64,000 bases of DNA, from NCBI GenBank assembly GCA_963621965.1, contig CAVFGN010000004.1, forward strand, positions 8,047 through 72,046, in the 5' to 3' direction. A program made the translations under genes and the position numbers. Under the pieces are notes generated by a model. It saw only the letters and a program-made list of their open reading frames with translations, was not told where the DNA came from and did no database searches. This stretch comes from JAEELC01 sp963621965. GTDB taxonomy: Bacteria > Bacillota_I > Bacilli_A > Acholeplasmatales > Anaeroplasmataceae. Of this stretch, positions 1 to 9,209 are shown piece by piece (position 1 is the stretch's first letter; every line of letters begins with the position of its first letter).

Positions 1-207
1 TTTATTGTCAATAATAATTTGTCCACTTGTAGTTGTGTCAAGAGATCCAATCATGTTAAGTATTGTCGATTTACCAGCTCCAGATGGTCCTAAAATAACA
101 ACAAACTTACCTTCTTCAATATCTAAATTGATATTGTTTAAGGCAACATATTCAATATCTTTTGTTTTATAAACTTTAGATAAATTTTTAAAACTAATTA
201 AACTCAT
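1..207 (-). CDS. ABC transporter ATP-binding protein, MacB/LolD type (partial, N-terminal part)
   Basis: The window edge cuts this gene, and only the first 69 codons (minus strand from ATG at 207) are present. The Walker A motif GPSGAGKST sits at about residues 41-49 and is followed by a segment typical of ATPases that pair with FtsX/MacB permeases. It would drive export or membrane-protein extraction with a permease lying outside the window. The start is supported by an AGGGAGG ribosome binding site at about 212-219. It is related to, but distinct from, the ATPase at 1971-2672. A promoter and a 16-bp palindrome lie directly upstream, so it is probably under repressor control. The substrate is unknown. 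Confidence 0.93.
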   Translation of the reverse strand, partial: MSLISFKNLSKVYKTKDIEYVALNNINLDIEEGKFVVILGPSGAGKSTILNMIGSLDTTTSGQIIIDNK

Positions 208-221
208 AGAAAGCCTCCCTT

Positions 222-237
222 GTTAGTTAAAACTAAC
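222..237. promoter_or_regulatory. Inverted repeat GTTAGTT-AA-AACTAAC, probable operator
   Basis: Perfect 7-bp arms are separated by AA. The repeat lies between the predicted transcription start (about 241-243, minus strand) and the Shine-Dalgarno of the ABC ATPase at 1-207. That position suits a repressor operator for a TetR, PadR or similar dimer. No cognate regulator is visible in the window, so its identity is inference. Confidence 0.55.
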
Positions 238-248
238 TTCACACTAAT

Positions 249-276
249 ATATTACTATTTTTATAAATTTATGCAA
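249..276 (-). promoter_or_regulatory. Promoter of the partial ABC ATPase
   Basis: On the minus strand, -35 TTGCAT (271-276) and -10 TAATAT (249-254) are separated by 16 nt. Both are close to the sigma-A consensus and sit just upstream of the palindrome at 222-237. Confidence 0.6.
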
Positions 277-313
277 GTTATATAAATTAATTTAAAGCAT
301 AATTTACAAACTA

Positions 314-322
314 TGTTATAAT
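314..322 (+). promoter_or_regulatory. Extended -10 promoter of rqcH
   Basis: TGT followed by TATAAT (317-322) is an extended -10 element without a convincing -35. It lies 18 nt ahead of the rqcH start codon. Confidence 0.6.
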
Positions 323-340
323 TTTTTAGAGGTATTTTGT

Positions 341-1969
341 ATGTTAGATGGAATATTTTTTTACAAATTAGCTAATGAGTTAAACCAATTACAAACAGGA
401 AAAATTAATAAGATTCAAGAAATATCTGATGATGAATTTTTATTTACAATAAGACGTAATAGTGCAAATGTTAAATTATTAATTTCTCTTTCCCCTAACT
501 CTAGTAGAATTCATATAACTAAAGAGGATTATAGTTTTCCTCGTGAACCTAAGCCTTTTACCATGTTGCTTAGAAAGCACTTTGAGGGGGCTAATATTAA
601 ATCTATTGAAGCACATGAAACAGATAGAATTATAGATATAAGGACTACTAAATTTAATGAACTAGGTGATTTTGAAACTAAAACTCTTCACGTTGAAATT
701 ATGGGTAGATACTCTAATCTCGTATTAGAAGAAAATAATATAATAATCGACTCACTTAGACACATAGGTGTCTCAGATCTTAGAACGGTTATGCCTAATG
801 CTTTCTATACATATCCAGACACACAAAACAAGATTAATCCCTACACAAAGTCTAAAGAGGAATTAAAAGATATCCTTAAAGATATTACTAATCCGCAAGA
901 ATTAGCACATATTATCCTTGGTTTATCTAAAACAAACGCAATATATTGTTTTGATCAAGAGAATTTTATTGATGCATTCTTCTCTCTTCTAAATAGTAAT
1001 ACTCCTTCTTTAAATAAAGAGGGTAAATACGATGTTAACTATATTAATATAGGCGAATCTACTACATTTAATACTTACTCGGAACTTTTAGAATACTATT
1101 TTAAAGACGTCGCTTTAAAAGAACGCATTCGTGCTAAAACAGGAAATATTGAACAAACTATAAAAAAATTAATTAAACGTAACGAAGAAAAAATAGTAAA
1201 GCTTCAAAACGAATTAGAAAGTACTAAAAAAGCTGATACGTATAAACTTTACGGTGAACTTTTAATAGCTAATTCTTACATTAAAGATAAATCAGATAAA
1301 ATTGAAGTTCTAAATTACTACACAAACGAAACTATAACTATTCCTCTTGATAAAAAATTATATATAAAAGAGAATGCAAATAACTACTTTAAAAAATATC
1401 GTAAAAGCAAAAACACAGTTTTATATGCAACTAAAGAACTTGAAAATGCAAATAACGAAATAGAGTATTTAAAATTAATCTTATCACAAGTTGAAAACTC
1501 AGAAGTTTTAGAGGATGTACTTGAAATTCAAGATGAATTGATTAAAGAAAAATATATCATTCCACAAAAGAAAGTATCAAAATTAAACAAAGTTCAAATC
1601 TTAACATTTATTGTGAATGGAAACATTGTATATGTTGGAAAAAACAATATGCAAAATGAAAAAGTAACACATGAACTAGCTAATAAAGAAGATTTATGGT
1701 TCCATGTGAAGGATGCGCCGGGAAGCCACGTTGTTCTAAAAAAAAGCACTGATTATACTGAAGAGGAAATTAGAACTTGTGCTATGTTAGCTGCATATTA
1801 TTCTACATACCGCGAATCTTCTAGTGTTCCAGTAGAGTACACTAAAGTTAAGAATATTAAATCAATTCCAGGTAAAAGAAAGTGTTTTGTAAGTATTAAG
1901 GGAGAAAAAACTATCTATATTGATCCTGATAAGGATGTAATAGATAGTTTAAAGAAAGGAAAGAACTAA
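341..1969 (+). CDS. rqcH: RqcH (Rqc2 homologue), NFACT-family ribosome quality control protein
   Basis: This 542-residue protein has the NFACT architecture: an N-terminal NFACT-N/FbpA domain (about 1-230), a central lysine- and glutamate-rich coiled-coil region (about 265-400) and a C-terminal NFACT-R domain (about 420-530, containing LWFHVKDAPGSH). The Asp95-Arg96 pair matches the DR motif needed for alanine tailing in characterised RqcH. In the family it binds stalled 50S-peptidyl-tRNA complexes and recruits tRNA-Ala to add C-terminal alanine degrons. The gene starts at ATG 341 with AGAGGT upstream. The ABC ATPase begins one base after its stop, so they are probably co-transcribed. Confidence 0.95.
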   Translation: MLDGIFFYKLANELNQLQTGKINKIQEISDDEFLFTIRRNSANVKLLISLSPNSSRIHITKEDYSFPREPKPFTMLLRKHFEGANIKSIEAHETDRIIDIRTTKFNELGDFETKTLHVEIMGRYSNLVLEENNIIIDSLRHIGVSDLRTVMPNAFYTYPDTQNKINPYTKSKEELKDILKDITNPQELAHIILGLSKTNAIYCFDQENFIDAFFSLLNSNTPSLNKEGKYDVNYINIGESTTFNTYSELLEYYFKDVALKERIRAKTGNIEQTIKKLIKRNEEKIVKLQNELESTKKADTYKLYGELLIANSYIKDKSDKIEVLNYYTNETITIPLDKKLYIKENANNYFKKYRKSKNTVLYATKELENANNEIEYLKLILSQVENSEVLEDVLEIQDELIKEKYIIPQKKVSKLNKVQILTFIVNGNIVYVGKNNMQNEKVTHELANKEDLWFHVKDAPGSHVVLKKSTDYTEEEIRTCAMLAAYYSTYRESSSVPVEYTKVKNIKSIPGKRKCFVSIKGEKTIYIDPDKDVIDSLKKGKN

Positions 1970-1970
1970 T

Positions 1971-2672
1971 ATGGCTTATATTGAAGCACAAAATATTATT
2001 AAATCTTACAAGTCTGGTGACTCAGTTTTTAATGCTTTAAACGGTGTTAATTTTAGGATCGAAAAAGGTGAATTTGTCGTAATCCTAGGTCCATCAGGTG
2101 CCGGTAAAACTACTCTTTTAAATATGCTTGGTGGAATGGACTCTATCACTAGTGGTTCTTTAAAAATAGATAACACCGAACTATTTGATTCAAATGATAA
2201 GAAATTAACATTATATCGCCGAAGTGACGTTGGATTTGTTTTCCAGTTTTACAATCTAATGCCTAATTTAACCGCGAAAGAGAATATTGAGCTTGCAAAC
2301 GAATTAAATACAAATTCATTAGATGCTACTAACTGTTTAAATGATGTAGGCTTAAAAGATAAGGTTAATAACTTCCCATCGCAACTATCAGGTGGGGAAC
2401 AACAAAGAGTTTCGATAGCGCGCGCAATCGCCAAAAACCCTAAAATTTTGTTATGTGACGAGCCAACCGGTGCACTTGATATAAGTACTGGTATTCAAAT
2501 ATTAAAACTTCTTAAAGATATATCACAAAAAGAGAATAAAACTGTAATAATTGTAACTCATAACAGTGCAATTAAAGAAATGGCTGATCATGTTTTATAT
2601 ATTAAAAATGGAACGATTATAAAAGACGAATATAATCAAAATCCTAAGCGAGTTGAGGATATTTTATGGTAG
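1971..2672 (+). CDS. ABC transporter ATP-binding protein, MacB/LolD type
   Basis: This 233-residue nucleotide-binding domain is complete: Walker A GPSGAGKTT (about 41-49), Q-loop in FQFYN, signature LSGGEQQR, Walker B ILLCDEPTGALD and the H-loop histidine in VTHNS. The GALD type of D-loop is common in ATPases that partner FtsX-like permeases. The ATG lies one base after the rqcH stop with AAAGGAAAG upstream. The 3' end overlaps the permease start by 7 nt, which indicates translational coupling. It powers a mechanotransmission-type exporter or lipoprotein-release system. The substrate cannot be read from sequence. Confidence 0.96.
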   Translation: MAYIEAQNIIKSYKSGDSVFNALNGVNFRIEKGEFVVILGPSGAGKTTLLNMLGGMDSITSGSLKIDNTELFDSNDKKLTLYRRSDVGFVFQFYNLMPNLTAKENIELANELNTNSLDATNCLNDVGLKDKVNNFPSQLSGGEQQRVSIARAIAKNPKILLCDEPTGALDISTGIQILKLLKDISQKENKTVIIVTHNSAIKEMADHVLYIKNGTIIKDEYNQNPKRVEDILW

Positions 2673-4447
2673 CTTTTAAAAAAGATATCTTTAGAGTTAT
2701 CAAGGCTAATCATTTACGTTTTATATCTCTTCTTCTAATAATTGCTCTTGGTATATGTTTTGTAACCGGTGTTGGTGGTATAAGCAATAAAGTAACCAAT
2801 TCATTTAATGATTATTATAAAGAAAATAACGTTTGCGATATAATTATTAAAGCAAAAACAGAGACAGGAATTGATTCTTCTTTGCTTAGTAATCTTGACA
2901 CTAATTCATCTATTAGATCTTACGTGGTTTTAACGCAAATAGACGATAGGACTAACAACAGATTATACGTTTATGATTTTAAATCAAAAACTAATGTTAT
3001 TAATCTAAAAAGTGGTAGACTGCCTAAAAATTATAATGAGATAGTTTTAGAATACTATACTTCCTCAAATTACGATATTGGCGATACATTAGAATATTTT
3101 AATACAGAACTTACAATTGTAGGTTTTGTTAAAAACCCACTATTAAGCGCAAAAAGTGGAGATTTATCACAAGTGACAAGCGAGTATTTAGAGAATATTA
3201 TATATGTTTCAAGTGAATTTAACCCATTCTCCTATCTTCCAAATACTGATATTTATATCACATTAAATCACGATTATAATTATTTTTCTAAATCTTATAC
3301 TAATTTTATTAATTCTAATGTTAAGTCGTTATCTAATACGTTTACAAGTGACACTTATTCAATACTCACTTTGAAAGAAAATTTATCATACGCATTCCTA
3401 AAAAACATTTGCGAGAAAATTGATGTAATTGCGCTTCTTTTCCCTTTATTTTTTATCCTTGTAGTAGCACTTGTTACTATGACTAATATGTCTCGTTTAA
3501 TTGACGAGGAGAGAAAATCAATTGCATGTTTAAAATCTCTTGGTTATAGTTCAAAACGTATTGTTTCAAAATATTTGATATTTGCATTTTTAGCGACAAT
3601 TACAGGCTCTCTTATAGGTTTAATTAGTGGTGTATTTATAATTCCTAATATTTGTTACACAGCCTTTGGTGGGGTATTTTTTATTCCAAATCCTACAAAA
3701 AAAGTTACTTATTTAATTGGTTTAATTACATCTTTTGTCATGATTTTAATTACTTTATTTGTTACATATTACGAAGCAAACAAATCCACAAGAGAAATTC
3801 CTGCCGCTTTGTTTAAAGCTAAAACCCAAAAAGCTGGCAAACAAATTTGGCTCGAAAAAACAAGTATATGGAATCATATTAAATTCAAGTATAAGTCAAC
3901 TATCAGAAATATGTTACGCTTTAAATCTCGTTTCTTTATGATTGTGGTATCTTTAGCCTTGTCTACACTACTTGTAATGGCAGGATTCGGTTTATATGAT
4001 ATATCTAATACAAATATTGTAATTAACGGCATAATCGTTGATAGCAACGAAACAATAAAAATAATTTCGGTCGCAATAATAGTGTTTGCACTCGCATTAT
4101 CATTACTAGTTTTATATAATTTAACAACACTAAATATTGGGGAACGAGAAAGAGAAATTGCAACTCTTAAAGTTTTAGGTTATAAAACTATGGAAGTTAA
4201 CGGCTTTATTTATAGAGAAATATTTATTGAAGCCATAATAGGTATTATAATTGGTATTCCGCTTGGAATTTCCTTCTTATTTTTAGTATTTACAATGATG
4301 GATTTTGGTTCACTTAGTGAAATTAAAATTCTTAGTTACTTCTTAACGTTTTCAATTTCGATATTATTTGTAATAATCGTATTTGTACTAACAAAATCAA
4401 AAATAAAACGCGTTGATATGAACGCATCATTAAAGAGTATAGATTAA
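2666..4447 (+). CDS. FtsX-like ABC transporter permease
   Basis: A 593-residue membrane protein begins with a cytoplasmic basic N-terminus, one membrane segment (about 18-38) and a large extracytoplasmic domain (about 39-250). Three membrane segments follow (about 252-372), then a cytoplasmic linker, a further segment near 430-452 and a second FtsX-type triple (about 470-582). The RxxIAxLKxLGY signature occurs twice (near 280 and 500), marking two FtsX domains. It overlaps the ATPase by 7 nt and is its partner. No terminator follows. The next 900 bp are degenerate. Confidence 0.93.
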   Translation: MVAFKKDIFRVIKANHLRFISLLLIIALGICFVTGVGGISNKVTNSFNDYYKENNVCDIIIKAKTETGIDSSLLSNLDTNSSIRSYVVLTQIDDRTNNRLYVYDFKSKTNVINLKSGRLPKNYNEIVLEYYTSSNYDIGDTLEYFNTELTIVGFVKNPLLSAKSGDLSQVTSEYLENIIYVSSEFNPFSYLPNTDIYITLNHDYNYFSKSYTNFINSNVKSLSNTFTSDTYSILTLKENLSYAFLKNICEKIDVIALLFPLFFILVVALVTMTNMSRLIDEERKSIACLKSLGYSSKRIVSKYLIFAFLATITGSLIGLISGVFIIPNICYTAFGGVFFIPNPTKKVTYLIGLITSFVMILITLFVTYYEANKSTREIPAALFKAKTQKAGKQIWLEKTSIWNHIKFKYKSTIRNMLRFKSRFFMIVVSLALSTLLVMAGFGLYDISNTNIVINGIIVDSNETIKIISVAIIVFALALSLLVLYNLTTLNIGEREREIATLKVLGYKTMEVNGFIYREIFIEAIIGIIIGIPLGISFLFLVFTMMDFGSLSEIKILSYFLTFSISILFVIIVFVLTKSKIKRVDMNASLKSID

Positions 4448-5382
4448 AAATACAGATTAGTTTTATATACTGGTTCGAAAGTCAAGGACTAAATGCTGAT
4501 AGTAACCTAAAAATTAAATGATTTCAATTTACAAATAAAGGTTTATTCTTTACATATAATATTTAAAAAATACTACTTTCAAATTTACACAACATATTTT
4601 ACACTATCTTCCATATTTAGCTAATGCATTAAAAATGATGGATTTAATAATTATAATAAGAAATTAGATATATTTGGAACAATAGTATTTGAATCTAACA
4701 AAGAATTAACTCCTCTTAAAGTATATAGTCTCATCAAATTCAAAAGCCTGCTTATAATATCTCATAACTACTTCTATTTCTAATCTTTGTAAATAGTTGA
4801 ATACATCCTAAATAGATAAATCAAGATCACACTCAAGAAGAACAGTTCCGATTCTTTCTTGTTTTTTCTTAAAATCTTTATTCGAATAATCAATGATATT
4901 TTATTTTATATAATCGTATTCTTCTTTAGATGCTTTTATTTGATCACGATACGAATAAGGCCGTTTGTTTTAACCGTCAACTTTTTTTATAAAACGCCTT
5001 TATATCCGTTAAAGCACCAGTATATGAACAAATATCATGAGTAGTTGAAAATTTGAAGTTTCTCTTTATTGTATTTAAAAAATGTAAATCAGGATTTTGT
5101 GAAAAATGAGTAGCTGCAGCGTTTGATGGAAATCCCTTATCTTGAGCCCTTTTTCTAAAATTTTTAGCAATTTTCTTATATAAAGACCTTTTATGTATTA
5201 ATACTTATATTAAATTAAAATACATTAAAGAAAGTTTTTATGGATAGTGAGATTGCTGCTAGATAAGGAATATAATAAAGAGATAATATTATTAAAACAA
5301 TTAAAGGACTGAACATCTGACAAAAGTTAATATCGACATTAAGTCCCTTCTTCTAGTACCGTTTTAATACGCTATTCTGTTT
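4448..5382. other. Gene-poor interval holding transposase debris
   Basis: No intact gene is visible here. The middle part is a decayed transposase on the minus strand (listed separately). The flanking parts, about 4448-4600 and 5220-5380, are A+T-rich with stops in all frames. I find no convincing inverted-repeat ends of an insertion sequence. Confidence 0.6.
4600..5180 (-). pseudogene. Decayed IS1634/IS4-like DDE transposase
   Basis: Reading the minus strand from 5180, conceptual translation gives fragments split by stops and frame changes. One fragment is YKKIAKNFRKRAQDKGF and the next is NKRPYSYRDQIKASKEEYDY. A third contains VLLECDLDLS, then after an in-frame stop DVFNYLQRLEIEVVMRYYKQ and AFEFDET. 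The pattern E(C/S)DLDL followed by YxxRxxIExVxRYYKxAxxFDET is characteristic of the C-terminal catalytic part of IS1634/IS4-group transposases, which includes the last catalytic glutamate. At least three stops or frameshifts make it non-functional. Family assignment rests on remembered motifs. Confidence 0.65.
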
Positions 5383-6201
5383 TTAAAACTTAAACTTATG
5401 CTTAATTTCGTTATATTCTTTATATAAATCATCAAAATCATGGATTTTAAGAATTGCATGAACTTTGCTTATTTCCCATTGTTTAACATTAATCATCTTA
5501 AAATATGGGAAAAATTGAGTCTTAATGTTAAAATGGTAAATCACTGTATTTTCATTTATCTTTATTTGTTCATTATATATATTATCAAATATATAAATAT
5601 CATCGCTTACTTTATTTAGTGCGTCTTGATCAGGCATCGAGGAGATCGATTTCATCATTTTTTTGTAGCACTTATCAAGTATTTTATTTTCTCTTAAACG
5701 TTTTAAATTTAAAAGTAAAACACCTGAATTACAATAATCATTTGAGAAAAAATATTTACCAACTTGATCTCTAGCCATTGCATAGTCATATTTTGTTATA
5801 TCTATATTGTACAAAGGACTGATATCTTTAAGCGCCATAATATCAGTATCTAAATATAAGAGTTTATCCGGTAAAATATCAATTTTTGTAGCTAATAGGC
5901 GTAAATAAGCATAAGGAGAGTATTTATTTTTTTCAACTGATTTTTTTACACCACTATTTAAATAGATATCTTTTATATCTATTAATGTAATATCCGAATC
6001 AGGATTTGCTTTCTTTAATAGAAATCTCATCTCTTCTATATTTTTTTCATTAACGATAGTAAAGTTTAGATCTAAATTAGTTAAATCCATGCTTAAAATG
6101 TAAACGTGTATTTCTTCATTTGTATGCTTAATAATAGATAATAAAGATAATACGATACCTTTAAAATAACTATTGTTTGCAGAATACAACAAATTAATCA
6201 T
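5383..6201 (-). CDS. Glycosyltransferase family 8 protein
   Basis: This 272-residue protein has the GT-A fold signatures of family GT8: an N-terminal strand INLLYSANNSYFKG, a metal-binding DxD in LYLDTDIMALKDI (Asp118-Asp120), NSGVLLLNL for sugar recognition and DQDALN further on. Family members transfer glucose or galactose from nucleotide sugars to lipopolysaccharide, teichoic acid or protein acceptors. There is no signal peptide or membrane helix, so it is cytoplasmic. The ATG has GGAAGGAG upstream. It lies behind the ackA terminator, so it may be read from its own weak promoter or by readthrough. The acceptor is unknown. Confidence 0.9.
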   Translation of the reverse strand: MINLLYSANNSYFKGIVLSLLSIIKHTNEEIHVYILSMDLTNLDLNFTIVNEKNIEEMRFLLKKANPDSDITLIDIKDIYLNSGVKKSVEKNKYSPYAYLRLLATKIDILPDKLLYLDTDIMALKDISPLYNIDITKYDYAMARDQVGKYFFSNDYCNSGVLLLNLKRLRENKILDKCYKKMMKSISSMPDQDALNKVSDDIYIFDNIYNEQIKINENTVIYHFNIKTQFFPYFKMINVKQWEISKVHAILKIHDFDDLYKEYNEIKHKFKF

Positions 6202-6217
6202 AAATACTCCTTCCTTT

Positions 6218-6246
6218 AAAAAAGACTAGTGTCAAAGACACTAGTC
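6218..6246 (-). terminator. Intrinsic terminator after ackA
   Basis: The hairpin GACTAGTGTC / GACACTAGTC with a 3-nt loop is followed on the minus strand by a run of six T. It lies just downstream of the ackA stop and upstream of the GT8 ribosome binding site. Confidence 0.85.
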
Positions 6247-6252
6247 ATTAGA

Positions 6253-7488
6253 TTAAATCTTAGCAATTCTTACAACGTCACGAGCAATCATTACTTCTTC
6301 ATTTGTAGGAACAACGAATACTCTGATCTTTGATTCAGGAGCTGAAATTTCTTTTTCAACACCATAAGCGCCGTCATTAGCTTCTTTATTTAATACAACG
6401 CCAAGAGCGCCAAGTCTATTTAAAATCTTTTCACGTAAGTGAGTTAAGTTTTCACCCATACCAGCTGTGAATGCAATTGCATCACAACCACCTAGATATA
6501 CATAGTAAGAAGCGATATAGTCAACGATTCTCTTAGCTTGAACGTTGAACGCCATAATACATCTATGGTCTCCTTCGTTCATACCTTTTGTTACATCACG
6601 TGCATCGTTAGTTCTTCCGCCCATACCTAGTAAACCAGATTGCTTATTTAAAACATTGATTAATTCATCAATATTCTTTCCTTCGTGTTTAGCAACAACT
6701 TGAAGTGCAGTTGGGTCGATATTACCAGAACGTGTTCCCATAGGAATACCCTCAAGTGGAGTAAGACCCATAGATGTATCAATACACTTTCCGCCCTTAA
6801 CTGCAGAAATAGAAGCACCATTACCTAAGTGACAAACGATAATCTTTGTATCTTCTAATGGCTTATTGATAAGTTCTGCTGTTCTTTGTGAAACATATTT
6901 ATGGCTAGTTCCGTGTGCACCGTACTTACGAATACCATACTTTGTATACCATTCATATGGAGTTGCATACATATAAGCTTCTTCAGCCATTGTTTGGTGG
7001 AATGTAGTATCAAATACAGCTACTTCAGGAACCGAAGGTAGAGCCTTCATGAATGCACGCATACCAACAACGTGTGCTCTGTTGTGAAGTGGAGCTAAGT
7101 CAGCAAGTTCTAAAATCTTGTTAATAACAGTTCCATCGGGACCATCAATTAATGCAGAATCCTTAAAGTATTCTCCACCTTGAACTACTCTGTGTCCTAC
7201 GCCTACGATTTCTTCTAACTTTTCAACGATGTGCTTTTCAACAAGAGTCTTTAATAATAATTCAACACCTTCAGCATGTGTAGGAAGAAGTGGATTTGTT
7301 TCTTCTTTTACCTTTTCTCCATTCTTGTTGTATTTAATTGTGAAAATACCTGCTTGTGGATTACCATTCGCATCCTTTGTACCGATACGCTCCATAACGC
7401 CTGAAGCGATTAATGTTTCTGCTGGCATGTCAAGTAATTGGAATTTAATTGAACTTGATCCAGCGTTTACAGCCATAATTTTTGCCAT
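6253..7488 (-). CDS. ackA: Acetate kinase
   Basis: A 411-residue protein matches acetate kinase over its full length: the N-terminal strand VNAGSSSIKFQL, the HRVVQGG segment, FDTTFHQTM, the ATP-binding GNGAS and GGCDAIAFTAGMGEN motifs, and TNEEVMIARD at the C-terminus. It makes ATP from acetyl phosphate in the last step of acetate fermentation and is cytoplasmic. The ATG is preceded by GAGGAAATATT. The methylase-like gene lies 14 nt upstream on the same strand, the ytxK-ackA pairing of Bacillus. The phosphotransacetylase partner is not in the window. Confidence 0.98.
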   Translation of the reverse strand: MAKIMAVNAGSSSIKFQLLDMPAETLIASGVMERIGTKDANGNPQAGIFTIKYNKNGEKVKEETNPLLPTHAEGVELLLKTLVEKHIVEKLEEIVGVGHRVVQGGEYFKDSALIDGPDGTVINKILELADLAPLHNRAHVVGMRAFMKALPSVPEVAVFDTTFHQTMAEEAYMYATPYEWYTKYGIRKYGAHGTSHKYVSQRTAELINKPLEDTKIIVCHLGNGASISAVKGGKCIDTSMGLTPLEGIPMGTRSGNIDPTALQVVAKHEGKNIDELINVLNKQSGLLGMGGRTNDARDVTKGMNEGDHRCIMAFNVQAKRIVDYIASYYVYLGGCDAIAFTAGMGENLTHLREKILNRLGALGVVLNKEANDGAYGVEKEISAPESKIRVFVVPTNEEVMIARDVVRIAKI

Positions 7489-7502
7489 AATATTTCCTCA
7501 CT

Positions 7503-8447
7503 TTAATTTTTATTATTTATATTTTCATCAAACCACAATTCGATTCTAATTAATGCTTGATTAAATTCATTAGGATCATCGAACGTTGGCAGTTTGATCA
7601 TTAAACATTTCTTATTATCAAATTGACCTTTTTTAATAATAAGAATTGATTTCTTTTGTTGTTTAAAGAAATCATCAGGTAGTTCTATTAAAGAAACAAT
7701 AGAGCCAAAGCTTGCAATATTTTTCTTAAACTCTTGATCTTTATCAAAACTAAAGAAATCATCAGGAATACATAAAATCATATACCCATTATTCTTAAGG
7801 GCTCCTAAATGATGTAAAATTACATTATAGGGGAAATACCCATCTTCGTATGTATCATAATAGTCAAAATCACTAACTATATAATCCATATCTGAAAATA
7901 AAGAATTTAGAGTATTTTCAAAATGAATATCAAGACGCGTATCAAGTAAATCAGAATTACTCTTTAAAACATCAACAATATTCTTATTATGTTCAACAGC
8001 ATATAATTCCATATCTAAATCTAAGTGATTTTCAATTGTAAAAAGTAAATTACCAAATCCAGCTAGGGGATCTAAAATTTTAACTTTTCTTTTAGTTGGT
8101 TCAAACTTAGAAATAAAGTATGAAAATAATATACCGATAGTATCTGGAGTGATGCTACCATTTGAAATATGAGTTTCTTGTAATCCTCTTAACATAAGTG
8201 ATTGGATAGCTTTTCTAATATCTTCGCTAGTCATATCAATGTCAGTCAAACGAGAATAAATTTCTGTTAATTCTTTTTTATCCTCATCATCAAATTCATC
8301 TTGTAACACTTCTTGCGCTAAAATATTATCTACGGTTAAATTGTATAAAGTGAAATAATCGCCACCAATTCTTTCAAATAAAAAATCGATAGAATCGCTT
8401 ATTACTTCATATAATAAAGCCATATTTTCAGTTTTATCTTCAGCCAT
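7503..8447 (-). CDS. YtxK-like class I SAM-dependent (N6-adenine methylase fold) protein
   Basis: The protein (314 residues from the ATG at 8447) has a SAM-binding motif I, LDPLAGFGNLLFTIE, and helical N-terminal features of type I restriction modification subunits. The catalytic NPPY is not present and the equivalent position reads SDFDYYD, as in the YtxK group whose substrate is unknown. A farther upstream start (8495) is open. I reject it because an extended -10 box lies at 8464-8469 inside that extension and GGTGA precedes the ATG at 8447. It is probably co-transcribed with ackA. Confidence 0.85.
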   Translation of the reverse strand: MAEDKTENMALLYEVISDSIDFLFERIGGDYFTLYNLTVDNILAQEVLQDEFDDEDKKELTEIYSRLTDIDMTSEDIRKAIQSLMLRGLQETHISNGSITPDTIGILFSYFISKFEPTKRKVKILDPLAGFGNLLFTIENHLDLDMELYAVEHNKNIVDVLKSNSDLLDTRLDIHFENTLNSLFSDMDYIVSDFDYYDTYEDGYFPYNVILHHLGALKNNGYMILCIPDDFFSFDKDQEFKKNIASFGSIVSLIELPDDFFKQQKKSILIIKKGQFDNKKCLMIKLPTFDDPNEFNQALIRIELWFDENINNKN

Positions 8448-8463
8448 TTTATCACCATTACTA

Positions 8464-8472
8464 ATTATAACA
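8464..8472 (-). promoter_or_regulatory. Extended -10 promoter of the ytxK-like gene and ackA
   Basis: On the minus strand TGT-TATAAT, with the hexamer at 8464-8469, lies 17 nt before the chosen start codon at 8447. This helps decide that start. Confidence 0.6.
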
Positions 8473-8504
8473 AATTTAGATTTCTTTGTAAACAAATCAA
8501 AGTT

Positions 8505-9209
8505 CTATTTAGAACTTAACTCGTACATTAAAATAGAACCAGCCACACCAACATTTAAACTTTCCATATTATTCATTTGAATGAATAATGATTCAAAATT
8601 TAAATCGTTAATTTCGCTACACACGCCGTTTCCTTCGTTTCCAAGTATTAAAGCAATCTTGTCCTTTTTGTCAGTTTCCTTTACATCATGCCCAATTTTA
8701 ACATTCGTATTATAAATTTTATGTGTTTTACTCAGGTTTTTAAGGAATTCAACCTTATCTCCAAACACAAAATTTAGTTTAAAAATTGATCCTTGTGAAC
8801 TTCTAATTACTTTATCATTATAAATGTCACAAGTCTTATTTGAAATAAAAATAGTATCAAAAGAGAAAGCTTTAGCACTACGCATCAAAGTACCTAAATT
8901 ACCTGGATCTTGAATATCATCTAACACTAATACTTTATCTTTAATTTCGTGCTTATCAAGTAATTTACATACACCAATTTGGCTAACTGGAGTATTAGTT
9001 TGACATATCTTTTTCATTACGTCTTCACTAACTAATTCACCCTCAAGTTTTTCACTTATTGTAAAGCACTTTAGAAGATATCCCTCACTCTTAGCTTCTC
9101 TAACTAAGTGCTCACCTTCAACGATAAACATCTTCATTTCTTTACGACTTTTTGAAGTTCTTAAAGAGACTAAATCTTTTACTGTCTTATTTTGTAAAGA
9201 TGTTATCAT
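8505..9209 (-). CDS. TrmH/SpoU-family RNA 2'-O-methyltransferase
   Basis: This 234-residue protein carries the three SPOUT motifs: DDIQDPGNLGTLMRSA (motif 1, about 97-112), ALILGNEGNGV (motif 2) and LNVGVAGSILMYE (motif 3, the knot). An N-terminal substrate-binding domain (about 1-85) with the SRKEMKMFIVEGEHLVREA segment resembles L30e-like domains of 23S rRNA methylases. It methylates a ribose in rRNA or tRNA using SAM. The exact target is not predictable. The start codon overlaps the thiI stop by one base (TAATG), so the two are translationally coupled. A second, different SpoU protein is at 16086-16871. Confidence 0.92.
   Translation of the reverse strand: MITSLQNKTVKDLVSLRTSKSRKEMKMFIVEGEHLVREAKSEGYLLKCFTISEKLEGELVSEDVMKKICQTNTPVSQIGVCKLLDKHEIKDKVLVLDDIQDPGNLGTLMRSAKAFSFDTIFISNKTCDIYNDKVIRSSQGSIFKLNFVFGDKVEFLKNLSKTHKIYNTNVKIGHDVKETDKKDKIALILGNEGNGVCSEINDLNFESLFIQMNNMESLNVGVAGSILMYELSSK

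Noticed and set aside
4859..5044. Plus-strand 61-codon frame in the 4.4-5.4 kb gap
   Set aside because: It is antisense to the transposase remnant, has no ribosome binding site and no recognisable features.
7229..7549. 106-codon plus-strand frame inside ackA
   Set aside because: Antisense shadow; overlaps ackA and the ytxK-like end.
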